NCBI RefSeq assembly: GCF_001423125.1
Contig: NZ_LMNW01000001.1
Span: 545,433 to 609,432 of the forward strand
Source: Duganella sp. Leaf126
GTDB lineage: Bacteria; Pseudomonadota; Gammaproteobacteria; Burkholderiales; Burkholderiaceae_D
Reading direction: 5' to 3'
DNA: 64,000 nt
The number at the start of each line of letters is the position of its first letter. The first letter of the stretch is position 1. The notes beneath the pieces are model-generated. The model worked only from the letters and a program-made list of their open reading frames with translations, did not search any database and was not told the DNA's origin. Shown one piece after another: positions 34,874 through 44,001 of this stretch. A program made the translations under genes and the position numbers.

Positions 34874-35316
34874 CATTAATATAAGCGCCAGCTTTCGCAG
34901 CGTCAAGGCTGGCCAGTTGTACCCACCTGACCGTACTGCCCGACTGCCTTAAACCCTTGGCAACAATGTCAAACTACGCGCGCGAAAGTGTCGCAAAAAC
35001 GCCTTGAAGTGTCCGCATTTCATTTGCCCAGCAGAAATTAATCAGCTAGACTGATGCCGTTCGCTGTCCCACTGCCATTGTTCTAAGACTGCGGACATGC
35101 AAGTCGAAGGCCCTAGCCCTGCCGCCGTGACCGAAACCTTTATGTGGCCTATTCCCTTGCCGCATCGCTGACTACTGCCATCCCGGCAGACAGCGTCGAG
35201 GCCGATTTCCCGCAACCGACCCCGTCGTTCGCAGTCCGTTGCCGCTGTTGACACCGCAATCCTGCTTCCGTTGACCGTATTTTGGCCTGGCGACACCTCT
35301 CGAAATGGAACACACC
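34874..35316. other. long leader/intergenic region before the chemoreceptor
   Basis: I find no gene here. A possible plus-strand promoter, TTGCCC, 17 bases, TAGACT, lies at 35024-35052 and would give a leader of about 255 bases. A small CTGCC/GGCAG hairpin lies within it. No riboswitch or sigma-28 promoter could be identified with confidence. Confidence 0.4.
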
Positions 35317-37098
35317 ATGTTTGCAAACCTCACTATCCGTACCCGCCTGATCGGGACCATGCTGTTGCTCGGCGCCTTGATGATCTTTATCGGCGTGCGT
35401 GGCATTTCGGCGCTGCGCAACACCAATGACGTGCTGCAGAGCGTCTACGAAAATTCGATGATGTCGATGAAGGCGATTGCCGACGCCCAGATCCAGATCG
35501 ACCGTGCGCGACTGTCGGTCGACCGCGTCGCGCTCAAGCCCGATGCAGCCAACGTCGACGAGATCCTGACCCGCACCCAGGGCTTCCTCGAGGCCAGCGA
35601 CAAGGCCTGGGCACGCTACACGGCGCTGCCGTTCGGCGACGGCGAAAAAGCACTGGCCGACCAGGCCGGTGCGGCGCGCACGGCGCTGATCAAGGACGGC
35701 ATCCAGCAGGCGATCAAGGCGCTGCGCGAAAAGAACCAGGCCGAGATCGACCGCATGATGCTGAGCGAAGTGACGCGCCTGTTCCGCCTGTACACCGACA
35801 GCGCCGAAAAGCTGGCCGTGTTCCAGCTCGAGTCGACTGCCAAGCAGTACCACGACAGCCAGGCTGCGTACAACCGCAACATGACGTTTGCCATCGCCGC
35901 CATCGTGCTGGGCCTGCTGGTGGCGCTGGTGTCGTCGGTGCTGCTGCTGCGCGCCGTGATGACGCCGCTGAATGCAGCGCTCGGCCACTTCACCGCCATC
36001 TCCGACGGCAACCTCGCCAATACCATCGACCTCGGCCGCAAGGATGAAATGGGCGCCCTGATGACGGGTCTGCACCAGATGCAGGACCGCCTGGCCGACA
36101 CCGTGCGCAGCGTGCGCGACGGTAGCGACGCCATCGCTACCGCCAGCAACGAAATCGCCGCCGGTAACCTGGACCTGTCGCGCCGTACCGAGCAGCAAGC
36201 CGCCAGCCTGGAAGAAACCGCCTCGTCGCTGGAGGAACTGACCTCGACCGTCAAGCAGAACTCGGACAACGCCCGACAGGCCAACCAGCTGGCCGGTTCC
36301 GCTTCGGACATCGCCGTCAAGGGTGGCGAACTGGTCTCGCGCGTGGTCGATACCATGGCCTCGATCACCGAATCGTCGGACAAGATTGCCGACATCATCG
36401 GCGTGATCGACGGCATCGCCTTCCAGACCAACATCCTGGCGCTCAATGCAGCGGTCGAAGCAGCCCGTGCCGGCGAACAGGGCCGCGGCTTTGCGGTGGT
36501 CGCCACCGAGGTGCGCAACCTGGCGCACCGCTCGGCCAGCGCCGCCAAGGACATCAAGCAGCTGATCACCGATTCGGTGGAAAAAGTGGGCACCGGCAGC
36601 GCGCTGGTGAACGAAGCGGGCGCCACGATGACGGAGATCGTCAGCAGCGTGCGCCGCGTGACCGAGATCATGGGCGAGATCAGCTCGGCAGGACGCGAGC
36701 AGGAACTGGGCATCGAGCAAATCAACACCGCCGTGGCCGAGATGGACACCGTCACCCAGCAGAATGCCGCCCTGGTCGAAGAAGCTGCCGCCGCCTCGCA
36801 GGCGATGCAGGAGCAAGCCGTGAAACTGGCCGACATGGTCAGCGTATTCCGGGTGGCCGGCACCCCGGTGGCCGGCAATCCGGTGGCCGGCACGCCGGTG
36901 GCGGGCAAGCCAGCAGCAGCCATCTCCGCCACCCCGCGCCCGGCGCCGGCCAAAACGGCAGCACCGCTGCCCCGCCCTGCTGCAGCCCGTCCGGCCATCG
37001 CCAGATCGGCCGCCAAGCCAGCTGCACCGAAGCCGGCCAGCAACCCCGCCCGCAACAAACCGGCCGCCAGCAGCGACGGCGACTGGGAAGAGTTCTGA
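35317..37098 (+). CDS. methyl-accepting chemotaxis protein
   Basis: A 593-residue inner-membrane chemoreceptor. Membrane segment 1 (about residues 7-26) is followed by a four-helix periplasmic sensor of about 160 residues, segment 2 (about 188-210), a HAMP domain, and the signalling domain with the hairpin tip IIGVIDGIAFQTNILALNAAVEAARAGEQG. The tail has VAG-P repeats and a Pro/Ala linker and ends in DWEEF, a match to the xWxxF tether for CheR/CheB. The ATG at 35317 is preferred over 35305 by family alignment. The ligand is unknown. Confidence 0.93.
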   Translation: MFANLTIRTRLIGTMLLLGALMIFIGVRGISALRNTNDVLQSVYENSMMSMKAIADAQIQIDRARLSVDRVALKPDAANVDEILTRTQGFLEASDKAWARYTALPFGDGEKALADQAGAARTALIKDGIQQAIKALREKNQAEIDRMMLSEVTRLFRLYTDSAEKLAVFQLESTAKQYHDSQAAYNRNMTFAIAAIVLGLLVALVSSVLLLRAVMTPLNAALGHFTAISDGNLANTIDLGRKDEMGALMTGLHQMQDRLADTVRSVRDGSDAIATASNEIAAGNLDLSRRTEQQAASLEETASSLEELTSTVKQNSDNARQANQLAGSASDIAVKGGELVSRVVDTMASITESSDKIADIIGVIDGIAFQTNILALNAAVEAARAGEQGRGFAVVATEVRNLAHRSASAAKDIKQLITDSVEKVGTGSALVNEAGATMTEIVSSVRRVTEIMGEISSAGREQELGIEQINTAVAEMDTVTQQNAALVEEAAAASQAMQEQAVKLADMVSVFRVAGTPVAGNPVAGTPVAGKPAAAISATPRPAPAKTAAPLPRPAAARPAIARSAAKPAAPKPASNPARNKPAASSDGDWEEF

Positions 37099-37141
37099 TC
37101 ATTCAGGAACGGTTCGGGGTCAGATCCTGATGCCGTTAAGT

Positions 37142-37573
37142 TAAGGTCTTCATCTCCGTCGCACCCGCGAAGGCGGGTGCCCAAGTTCTGCGCGATGCAT
37201 CGACATGTCAGCAAATTGGGTCCCCGCCTGCGCGGGGACGACGTTTTTATGCTAACAAAATTAATACTTTTCGCTTAACTTAACGGACTTAGGATCCGAT
37301 CCCATGCCGTTAGTTAAGGTCTTCATATCCGCCGTATTCGCGAAAGCGGGTACCCACGTTCTGCGCGATGCGTCGCAATATCAGCAAATTGGATCCCCGC
37401 CTGCGCGGGGACGACGTTTTTATGCTAACAAAATTAATATTTTTTGCTTAAGGTCTTCGTATCCGTCGTACCCGCGAAGGCGGGTACCCAAGTTCTGCGC
37501 GATGCGTCGACATGTCCGCCAAACCGGGTCCCGCCTGCGCGGGGACGACGTTTTTGTGCTGAACGGCATTAGG
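37142..37573. repeat. three copies of a REP-like bipartite repeat
   Basis: Units begin at about 37142, 37315 and 37449 with TAAGGTCTTC. Each holds an ACCCGCGAAGGCGGGT-type palindrome, a spacer with GTTCTGCGCGATGC, and a CCGCCTGCGCGGGGACGACG half. TTTTTATGCTAACAAAATTAATA follows the first two. The stretch 37099-37598 holds no gene. A related element lies at 20985-21060. Confidence 0.8.
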
Positions 37574-37598
37574 ATCCGACCCCGCAGTTTTGCGCTGA

Positions 37599-38699
37599 TT
37601 ACCAGCCCATCTTCTGGCGGATGAAGGCGGTCAGTTTGGCGGCGTTGGCTTGATGGTGTTTGACGCGCGGGTGTTTGTCGTAGCCGGTGTAGTCGAAGAA
37701 CAGCGTGTCGATGCGCTCGTCTTTTTCGGCGTGCAGCTGCGCTACTGCGCTGCGGATGTAGCCGGGCCACTGACTGCCCGGGCTGACCGCATCCATGCTG
37801 CCGAGCGCGCAGACGATGTAGGCGCGCGGGTATTCGGCGCGGATCTTTTTCACGAAATCCTTGTAGGCGGCGATGCGCTGGGCGTCGGTCGGGATCGGCT
37901 GCAGGCGTTTTTCGCGGTCGATCAGCCATTTGTCGTTCTGGAACAGGTTGATCACCACCACGTCCGGGGTCCACTGGCTGAAATCCCAGCGGCTGTCGTT
38001 GTTGCCCACCGCGCTCAGCTGGTCATAGAACTGCGGCATGATGAACGGGAACCAGCTCACCATCACGCCGATGCCGCTTTGCGACACCACGTGCATCTCC
38101 GCGTCGAGCGCGCGCGCGGTGATGGCGTCGTAGGCCATGAAGTTGTTCTTGTCCCGGGTCTTGTCGTCGGGACCGTCGTCGGGCGCCTCGTTGCCCATGC
38201 CGCTCGTGATCGAGTCGCCGAAAAAGGCGATCCTGCGCGTCTTGCGCGGCGGCGGCGCCAGCAAACTGCCGTCATCGGCCAGTTGCAGTCCGCGGAACAC
38301 GGTCGCGCCCTCCTCCCCTTCGGTACGCTTGGTGATCAGGAAGCGGTGCGGGCCGGCCGGCAGGCCGGTTGCCACCGGGTAGGTCTTGCCGCCCTGGACA
38401 GCGCTGATGATGACCGGCTGGTCCAGCTTGCCGTCGATGAAGACGTTGAACCAGTTCTTGCCTTGCTGGTCGTCGAGCGTGACGGCCAGGCTGCTGCCGG
38501 TGAAATTGCCTTCGATGCTGGTGCCGGGCCAGGAGAGCACCGGGGCGGCCTTGTCGGCGAAGTCGATGCGGCCCGTGTATTGCAGTCTGGCGTCATCGGC
38601 GCCAACGGTCACGGCGGCCCAGGCGCTGCCAAGGCAGCTGGTGGAGAGCAGCGCGGCCAGGCTGGCGGCGCGGAGAAATGGTCGGGTCAGTGTCGGCAT
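37599..38699 (-). CDS. secreted SGNH/GDSL esterase, carbohydrate esterase family 2 type
   Basis: A 366-residue exported protein with a signal peptide to about residue 28 (SCLGSAWA). An N-terminal jelly-roll-like part (PVLSWPGTSIEGNFTGSSLAVTLDD) precedes the SGNH domain, with the nucleophile serine in IAFFGDSITSGMGNE, the PDVVVINLFQND block, and the C-terminal GYDKHPRVKHHQ with the likely catalytic histidine. This order matches CE2 acetyl esterases, which deacetylate plant polysaccharides. It is followed at three bases by the thioesterase-like gene upstream on the same strand. Confidence 0.85.
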   Translation of the reverse strand: MPTLTRPFLRAASLAALLSTSCLGSAWAAVTVGADDARLQYTGRIDFADKAAPVLSWPGTSIEGNFTGSSLAVTLDDQQGKNWFNVFIDGKLDQPVIISAVQGGKTYPVATGLPAGPHRFLITKRTEGEEGATVFRGLQLADDGSLLAPPPRKTRRIAFFGDSITSGMGNEAPDDGPDDKTRDKNNFMAYDAITARALDAEMHVVSQSGIGVMVSWFPFIMPQFYDQLSAVGNNDSRWDFSQWTPDVVVINLFQNDKWLIDREKRLQPIPTDAQRIAAYKDFVKKIRAEYPRAYIVCALGSMDAVSPGSQWPGYIRSAVAQLHAEKDERIDTLFFDYTGYDKHPRVKHHQANAAKLTAFIRQKMGW

Positions 38700-38701
38700 G
38701 G

Positions 38702-39139
38702 TCAGTCGCGGCGCAAAATGAAACAGGTGGCGGTGGCGTGGGCAAGCAGCTTGCCGTCGGCGGTCTTGAGCGTGCCTTCGGAGACCCCGAGGCTGCGCGA
38801 GAGGTTGATGATCTTGCCTTCGACCAGCAGGGTCTCGCCCTGCGGCACCGGGCGGAACATTTTTACGCTGAGGTCGGTGGTACCGTAGTTGACACCGGCC
38901 TCCAGCATCGAGTGGACCGCGCAGCCGGTGGCCGAGTCGAGGATGGTGGCGGCAAAGCCGCCGTGCACGCCCCCCATCACATTGATGTGGCGCTGGTCGG
39001 CGCGCGCGGTGCCGACGATGTGGCCGGCCCGTGCTTCGGTGATTTCCATCGGCACGGTGTCGGACATCGGTGGACGGGGAAACTTGCCGGCAATTGCCGC
39101 TTGCAGCAATTCGAGACCGGTCATTTGTTCAGGGCGCAT
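38702..39139 (-). CDS. PaaI/hotdog-fold thioesterase family protein
   Basis: A 145-residue hotdog-fold protein that would hydrolyse an acyl- or aryl-CoA thioester. The family motif is MGGVHGGFAATILDSATGCAV, followed by TTDLSVKMFRPVPQGETLLVEG. The substrate is unknown. It ends two bases before the start of the esterase gene, so the two share a transcript, although no direct metabolic link is obvious. Confidence 0.88.
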   Translation of the reverse strand: MRPEQMTGLELLQAAIAGKFPRPPMSDTVPMEITEARAGHIVGTARADQRHINVMGGVHGGFAATILDSATGCAVHSMLEAGVNYGTTDLSVKMFRPVPQGETLLVEGKIINLSRSLGVSEGTLKTADGKLLAHATATCFILRRD

Positions 39140-39215
39140 GCAGTATTCCTTGGAAAGTCAGAGATCGGATAGCGACCGCTACTATATCCGACCTCCGGAC
39201 TTTGCCGCGACGATC

Positions 39216-40649
39216 TCAGTGATCGCTGATGGCCTTGCCGTGCTCGCGCGGCACGTAGTGGTAGGTACGCAGCTTGTACTGGATGTCGATCTCGGGGTTT
39301 TTCAGCAGCCGCAGCATTTCGGCGCCCGCCAGCAGCACCGGCCCGTAGCCATGCATGGCATCGACACTGGTCGGACGGTTGTAGTAATACACCTGGTCGC
39401 TGGCAAAGGTGGTGCCCACGCACGTGCCCTCGACCTGGCCGCGGGCGTTGATGCGCGTGCTCAGCCCCACCCAGCCAGCCTGGGCGATGGAGCCGTAGGT
39501 GGTCGGGCTGATCCAGCCCTCGTTGATCGCATGGGCGAATACGTAGGTGAAAATCGCGGTGGCCGAGGTTTCCAGGTAGGAGTCGTTCCGGTCGAGCATC
39601 TGGTGCCACAGGCCGGTGCCGGACTGGGTTTCGGCGATGCCGTGCAGGCTGGCGCGCAGCTGCGCCAGCACCTTGTCGTACGACGGATGGTCTTTCGGCA
39701 GCACGTCGAGCAGGTCGCTCATGGCCAGTACGGCCCAGCCGTTGGCGCGCGCCCAGTAAAAGCGCGGCGCGTCGGGATTATTGGCGTTCCAGCCGTGGGT
39801 AAACAAGCCGTTCTGCGGGTTGTAGAGGTGCGCAGCCATGGTCAGCACGTTCGAGGCGGCATCGTCGAACCAGGCCTTGTCGCCGGTCAGGTGGCCCATC
39901 TCGGCCAGCGCCGGGATGCCCATATACATATCGTCGGCCCACAGCGACGACGCCTGCGGCCGCTTGCGGGCAAACGTGCCGTCGGCCAGCCGGTACTGCT
40001 GCTTTTGCACGTAGCTGCTGCAGGTATCGATCATGTCTTTCAGATCGGGGCCCACCTTGGCGAAGCGGGCGCGCACCAGCGCCGCGCACATCGAGCCGCT
40101 GTCGTCGAGCGACATCGGCTGCAGGAAGCGGGTAAAACTGTTGGCGCGACCGAGCTTGAACTGGTCTTCCTGGGCGCGGAAATACGGTTTGCTGTCCTTG
40201 AAAAACTGGAAGTGGCGGCGTGTCATGTCGGTGTAGCGCTGGTCGCCGGTCACCTGGGCCGCCTTGAGCAGGCCCGAGTGGATCACCCCCATTTCATAGA
40301 CCATCAGGCCGAAATCGTTGGGCGACGGTGCGAACACGGCGCCGGCCACCGGTTTCTTCAGGTCGGTGATCGGCTGCTTGCTGGTCTTGTCGACGATGCG
40401 GGTGGGAGTGATGCTGTCCACGTAGCCGCGCACCCGGTCCAGCGCGCCCGTGATCTCGGCGACCGTGGGCTTTTTGTACGGCACCGGGTAGCTGCCTTCG
40501 CTGCTGTCGTCGGCGTTCTTGTTGTCGGTATTGCGGAACGGGCCGCCCGGCTGGATGTCGAGCGCCGTGGCAGCCTGGACCGAACCAGCGCCTGCCGTGG
40601 CCAAGATTGCCGTGAGCAACAGCGCCATGCGGCTTGAAACGTGTGTCAT
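39216..40649 (-). CDS. exported glycoside hydrolase family 105/88-type unsaturated glycuronyl hydrolase
   Basis: A 477-residue (alpha/alpha)6-barrel enzyme with a signal peptide ending near AGAGSVQA. It has the hallmark stretches SSLWADDMYMGIPALAEMG (with the catalytic aspartate) and FYWARANGWAVLAMSDLLD, as in YteR-like unsaturated rhamnogalacturonyl hydrolases, which cleave the 4,5-unsaturated sugar from pectin fragments. With the esterase downstream it points to pectin or hemicellulose use. A long inverted repeat lies over its start and upstream region. Confidence 0.85.
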   Translation of the reverse strand: MTHVSSRMALLLTAILATAGAGSVQAATALDIQPGGPFRNTDNKNADDSSEGSYPVPYKKPTVAEITGALDRVRGYVDSITPTRIVDKTSKQPITDLKKPVAGAVFAPSPNDFGLMVYEMGVIHSGLLKAAQVTGDQRYTDMTRRHFQFFKDSKPYFRAQEDQFKLGRANSFTRFLQPMSLDDSGSMCAALVRARFAKVGPDLKDMIDTCSSYVQKQQYRLADGTFARKRPQASSLWADDMYMGIPALAEMGHLTGDKAWFDDAASNVLTMAAHLYNPQNGLFTHGWNANNPDAPRFYWARANGWAVLAMSDLLDVLPKDHPSYDKVLAQLRASLHGIAETQSGTGLWHQMLDRNDSYLETSATAIFTYVFAHAINEGWISPTTYGSIAQAGWVGLSTRINARGQVEGTCVGTTFASDQVYYYNRPTSVDAMHGYGPVLLAGAEMLRLLKNPEIDIQYKLRTYHYVPREHGKAISDH

Positions 40650-40710
40650 CGTTTACCCTCTTCTCATTATGAATTGAAATCTCCACCGGGAAGGCTAGGG
40701 AAGGTAAACG
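40650..40710. promoter_or_regulatory. separated inverted repeat in the divergent GH105/M14 promoter region
   Basis: CGTTTACC at 40650-40657 and its exact complement GGTAAACG at 40703-40710 flank the intergenic space. CGTTTAC is a typical half-site of LacI-family operators, so looping control of the GH105 gene is possible. This is pattern only. Confidence 0.35.
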
Positions 40711-40766
40711 ATTTCGTCAAGCGACTTTTTGCTGGCCAGGCGGTAATTGCCCGGTCCGCCTGGACC

Positions 40767-41840
40767 ATGGCGCCACAACGATTTCAGCTACACTGGCATC
40801 CCCAGCTTCCAGCGTCCCTGCACATGCCCGAGAAGAATCTGCCCGAACTGATCACCCTGAAACGCCTGATCGACGCCGGCGGCAAGCATCTGCAGGTCGA
40901 TACCCATTGCACCATCGCCATGGACGGCCGTCATTTTCCCGTGTATGCGATCGCGCTGGGCAATCCCAGCCCAGACGTGCCGGCACTCGGCTTCTTCGGC
41001 GGCATTCACGGCCTCGAGCGCATCGGCACCCAGGTCATTTTATCGTTCATGGAAAGCATCCTGGCGCGCTTACGCTGGGACAGCACGCTGCACCAGCAGC
41101 TCGAATCGATGCGGCTGGTGTTCATGCCGCTGGTGAATCCGGGCGGCATGTGGCAAGCCACGCGCTGCAATCCGCAAGGCGTGGACCTGATGCGCAATGC
41201 GCCGCTGTCGGCCGTGGACCGGGTGCCGTTCATGCTTGGCGGCCAGCGCTACAGCCGCCGCCTGCCCTGGTACCGCGGCCCGGCCGGCGCGCCGATGGAG
41301 CCGGAAAACCTGGCCGTGTGCAAGGTGGTCGAAGGTGAACTGCTGAGCCGGCAGTTCAGCATGGCGCTCGACTGCCATTCGGGCTTCGGCCTGCGCGACC
41401 GCATCTGGTTCCCGCACGCCCACACGGCCGCACCGATCGCCCACCTGGCCGACATCGGCGCGCTGGAAGCCCTGTTCAGCGAGAGCTACCCGAACCACAA
41501 CTACGTGTTCGAGCCGCAAAGCCGGCAATACCGCACCCACGGCGACCTGTGGGACTACCTGTACCTGAACGGCACCAGTTACACCGAGCGCACTTTTTTG
41601 CCGCTGACGCTGGAGATGGGTTCGTGGCTGTGGGTCAAAAAAAACCCGCGCCAGCTGTTCGACCGGGTGGCCATGTTCAATCCCACCGCCACCCACCGCC
41701 TGCAGCGGGTGCTGCGCCGGCACCTGATCTGGTTCGATTTCCTGATGCGGGCCGTCAACAGTCACGGCCGCTGGGTGCCGGACGGGCTGGCGCGCAAGCA
41801 GCAGCAGCGCCGCTCGCTCACGCAGTGGTACGGCGCCTGA
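40767..41840 (+). CDS. M14-type zinc carboxypeptidase family protein
   Basis: About 357 residues from the ATG at 40767; an ATG at 40824 is also possible, and neither has a clear ribosome site. Zinc ligands appear as FFGGIHGLERIG (HxxE) and ALDCHSGFG, and the catalytic glutamate probably lies in LPLTLEMGSW, as in M14 peptidases and succinylglutamate desuccinylase relatives. VNPGGMWQATRCNPQGVDLMRN is the typical substrate-pocket block. No signal peptide is seen. Whether it cleaves a peptide or another amide is not known. Confidence 0.8.
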   Translation: MAPQRFQLHWHPQLPASLHMPEKNLPELITLKRLIDAGGKHLQVDTHCTIAMDGRHFPVYAIALGNPSPDVPALGFFGGIHGLERIGTQVILSFMESILARLRWDSTLHQQLESMRLVFMPLVNPGGMWQATRCNPQGVDLMRNAPLSAVDRVPFMLGGQRYSRRLPWYRGPAGAPMEPENLAVCKVVEGELLSRQFSMALDCHSGFGLRDRIWFPHAHTAAPIAHLADIGALEALFSESYPNHNYVFEPQSRQYRTHGDLWDYLYLNGTSYTERTFLPLTLEMGSWLWVKKNPRQLFDRVAMFNPTATHRLQRVLRRHLIWFDFLMRAVNSHGRWVPDGLARKQQQRRSLTQWYGA

Positions 41841-41844
41841 CATC

Positions 41845-42621
41845 ATGAGCACCTGGATCCTGCTGCGCGGCCTGATGCGCGAACAACGGCACTGGGGCCG
41901 CTTCCCCGGCCAGCTGTCGCGCGCGCTGCCCGGCGCCACCCTGGTCACGCCCGATCTGCCGGGCAACGGCGTCCAGTACGCCGCCACCAGCCCGACCTCG
42001 GTGGCCGACATGGTGGCGGCCTGCCGCGCCGACCTGCGCGCGCGCGGCGTGCGGCCGCCCTACTCGCTGCTGGCGTTGTCGCTGGGCGGCATGATGGCGG
42101 TGGAATGGGCCAGCCGCCATCCGGACGAGCTGACGCGCGCAGTGCTGGTCAATACCAGCATGCGGCCATTCAGCCGCTTCCACCAGCGGCTGCGCTGGCG
42201 CAATTACGGTGCGATCGTGCGCATGCTGCTCGATGGCGGCGTGGCAGCGCAGGAGCGCCTGATCCTGCGGTTGACCAGCCGCCATGGCGACAACGCCGAG
42301 CGCGACGGCCTGCTGCGCCGCTGGCTGGCCTACCAGCAGCAATTCCCCGTCAGCCGCGCCAACGCGCTGCGCCAGCTGCTGGCCGCAGCCCGTTACCGCG
42401 CCCCGGCCACGCGCCCGGCCCTGCCGCTGCTGGTGCTGTCGTCGAGCGGCGACCAGCTGGTCGATCCCGACTGTTCGCGCCAGCTCGCTGCAGCCTGGCG
42501 CACCGAGCACCGCATCCACCCCAACGCCGGCCACGACCTGCCGCTCGACGACGGCGACTGGGTAGCCCAGCGGGTGGCAGCGTGGGTGGGCAGCGCAGAC
42601 CTGGCCGCCGAAGCGCGGTAA
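41845..42621 (+). CDS. alpha/beta hydrolase
   Basis: A 258-residue cytoplasmic hydrolase. The nucleophile elbow is LLALSLGGMMAVEWA, the acid probably lies in VLSSSGDQLVDPD, and the histidine in IHPNAGHDLPLDD. The oxyanion region is ILLRGLMREQRHWGRF. It starts four bases after the peptidase-like gene, so both are co-transcribed. The substrate is unknown. Confidence 0.88.
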   Translation: MSTWILLRGLMREQRHWGRFPGQLSRALPGATLVTPDLPGNGVQYAATSPTSVADMVAACRADLRARGVRPPYSLLALSLGGMMAVEWASRHPDELTRAVLVNTSMRPFSRFHQRLRWRNYGAIVRMLLDGGVAAQERLILRLTSRHGDNAERDGLLRRWLAYQQQFPVSRANALRQLLAAARYRAPATRPALPLLVLSSSGDQLVDPDCSRQLAAAWRTEHRIHPNAGHDLPLDDGDWVAQRVAAWVGSADLAAEAR

Positions 42622-42633
42622 AATACCGCCCCT

Positions 42634-42948
42634 ATGTCCACCGCCGCCACCGCCACCTCCACCACTACGGTCGTCGCCGGCAAGGCCGTTGCCTGCCGTC
42701 CGCACTGCGGCGCCTGCTGCACGGCGCCCTCGATCACTAGTCCGATTCCGGGTATGCCCGATGGCAAGCCGGCCGGCGTGCGCTGCGTCCAGCTCGGCGA
42801 CGACCAGCGCTGCCTGATCTTCGGCCGTCCCGAGCGGCCAGCGTTTTGCGGCGGCCTGCAACCGTCAACCGACATGTGCGGCGACAGCAGGACCTACGCC
42901 ATGCACTGGCTGGCCGCACTGGAACGCGCCACCGCCCCAGATAATTGA
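42634..42948 (+). CDS. YkgJ family cysteine cluster protein
   Basis: A 104-residue protein with eight or so cysteines arranged as in the YkgJ family (CxxCCx..., [15 protein letters not shown], then [19 protein letters not shown]). These are thought to bind zinc or an iron-sulfur cluster; no role is established. It begins 13 bases after the hydrolase and belongs to the same run. Confidence 0.85.
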   Translation: MSTAATATSTTTVVAGKAVACRPHCGACCTAPSITSPIPGMPDGKPAGVRCVQLGDDQRCLIFGRPERPAFCGGLQPSTDMCGDSRTYAMHWLAALERATAPDN

Positions 42949-43000
42949 CGACGAAGCAATAAGCCGCTACTTTGGCGGAAACTTCCCTCCAGGCCGCCCG

Positions 43001-43786
43001 ATGACCGTACCGATCCGTATCCTTGCCGCAGCGTTGACCATGTCGATGGCAGCGCCATGCGCGGCGCTGGCGGTGCCGGCCGAGAAGCCGGTTGCTGCCA
43101 GCGCCAACAACAGCGCCATCACGCCAGCGCCGGGCGTACCGGCCGCCATCCGCTACATCCGCAAGGTCGAAGACGCGCCCGGCGAAACGGTGGTGTCGCG
43201 CCGCTCCGGTTTCCAGGAGGCGCTGGGGGCGGCGCTGGGGCGCCAGCTGGCGCGGCCGGTGCGCCTGATGCCGTTGCCGCGCAAGCGCATGATGGCTGCG
43301 CTCGAAGCGGGCGAAGGCGATATCGTGTGCGGCTACTCGCCAGCCTGGTTCCAGGGCAAGGTGGACTGGACCCGGCCCTTCATTCCCACGTCCGAAGTGC
43401 TGATCGCCTCGCGCCGGGTGCCGGCGCCCACCTCGCTCGACGACATCCGCGGCAAGACCGTGGGCACGGTGCTCGGCTTTAACTACCCGCTGGTCCAGAA
43501 TCGCCTTGGCGACGGTTTCGTGCGCGACGATGCGCCGTCGCTCGAGCTGACGCTGCGTAAATGGCAGGCCGGGCGCTTCGATTACTTCCTGGCCACCGGT
43601 GTCACGGTCGAGCGCCAGTTCGCCAGCGGCGAGCTGGACGCTGGCTTCAGCCAGCTGGTGATCAGCGAGGAAAAAACCGGCTGCGCCGTGGCCCGCAAGG
43701 GCAGCCTGCGCGCAGACCAGGTCAATGCCGCCATCGACGCCATCGAGAAAAGCGGCGAACTGGCGCGGCTGCTGCGCCTGCGCTGA
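43001..43786 (+). CDS. periplasmic amino-acid-type substrate-binding protein (SBP3 family)
   Basis: A 261-residue exported protein with a signal peptide ending near APCAALAVP. The SBP_bac_3 fold is suggested by [47 protein letters not shown] and [10 protein letters not shown]. It has no transporter genes beside it. Orphan binding proteins of this kind are common in Oxalobacteraceae, and the ligand is unknown. The protein at 55240-56049 is of the same general class. Confidence 0.75.
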   Translation: MTVPIRILAAALTMSMAAPCAALAVPAEKPVAASANNSAITPAPGVPAAIRYIRKVEDAPGETVVSRRSGFQEALGAALGRQLARPVRLMPLPRKRMMAALEAGEGDIVCGYSPAWFQGKVDWTRPFIPTSEVLIASRRVPAPTSLDDIRGKTVGTVLGFNYPLVQNRLGDGFVRDDAPSLELTLRKWQAGRFDYFLATGVTVERQFASGELDAGFSQLVISEEKTGCAVARKGSLRADQVNAAIDAIEKSGELARLLRLR

Positions 43787-44001
43787 CCTGCACCCGTCAA
43801 GCGAATTTGCTGCATCGCATCCTCCCCTTCCCTGCAGCATGGCTGCGCACCGCCCGCCAAAGTATTTCCGCATTGCACCATCGAACATTACCGCTTAGTC
43901 AGATTGCAAATAGTGCTCGCCGAACATGGTATTCTTCGCCCCCGGCGTCTCTGCATTTGCAGCCATTCCCCCTCCTTCCAACCCTTACACTAGTTAACTA
44001 C

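Noticed and set aside
35085-35115. ACATGCAAGTCGAA, identical to a conserved 16S rRNA stretch
   Set aside because: The flanks do not match 16S rRNA on either side, so it is chance similarity and not an rRNA remnant.
35053-35304. A riboswitch in the chemoreceptor leader
   Set aside because: I compared it with remembered c-di-GMP and cobalamin patterns and found no consistent match. Only short hairpins are visible.
43561-44001. An extended UppP or a fused gene
   Set aside because: The open frame upstream of 44002 is a shadow of the binding-protein gene, and UppP normally begins where MDIVLVIKA does.
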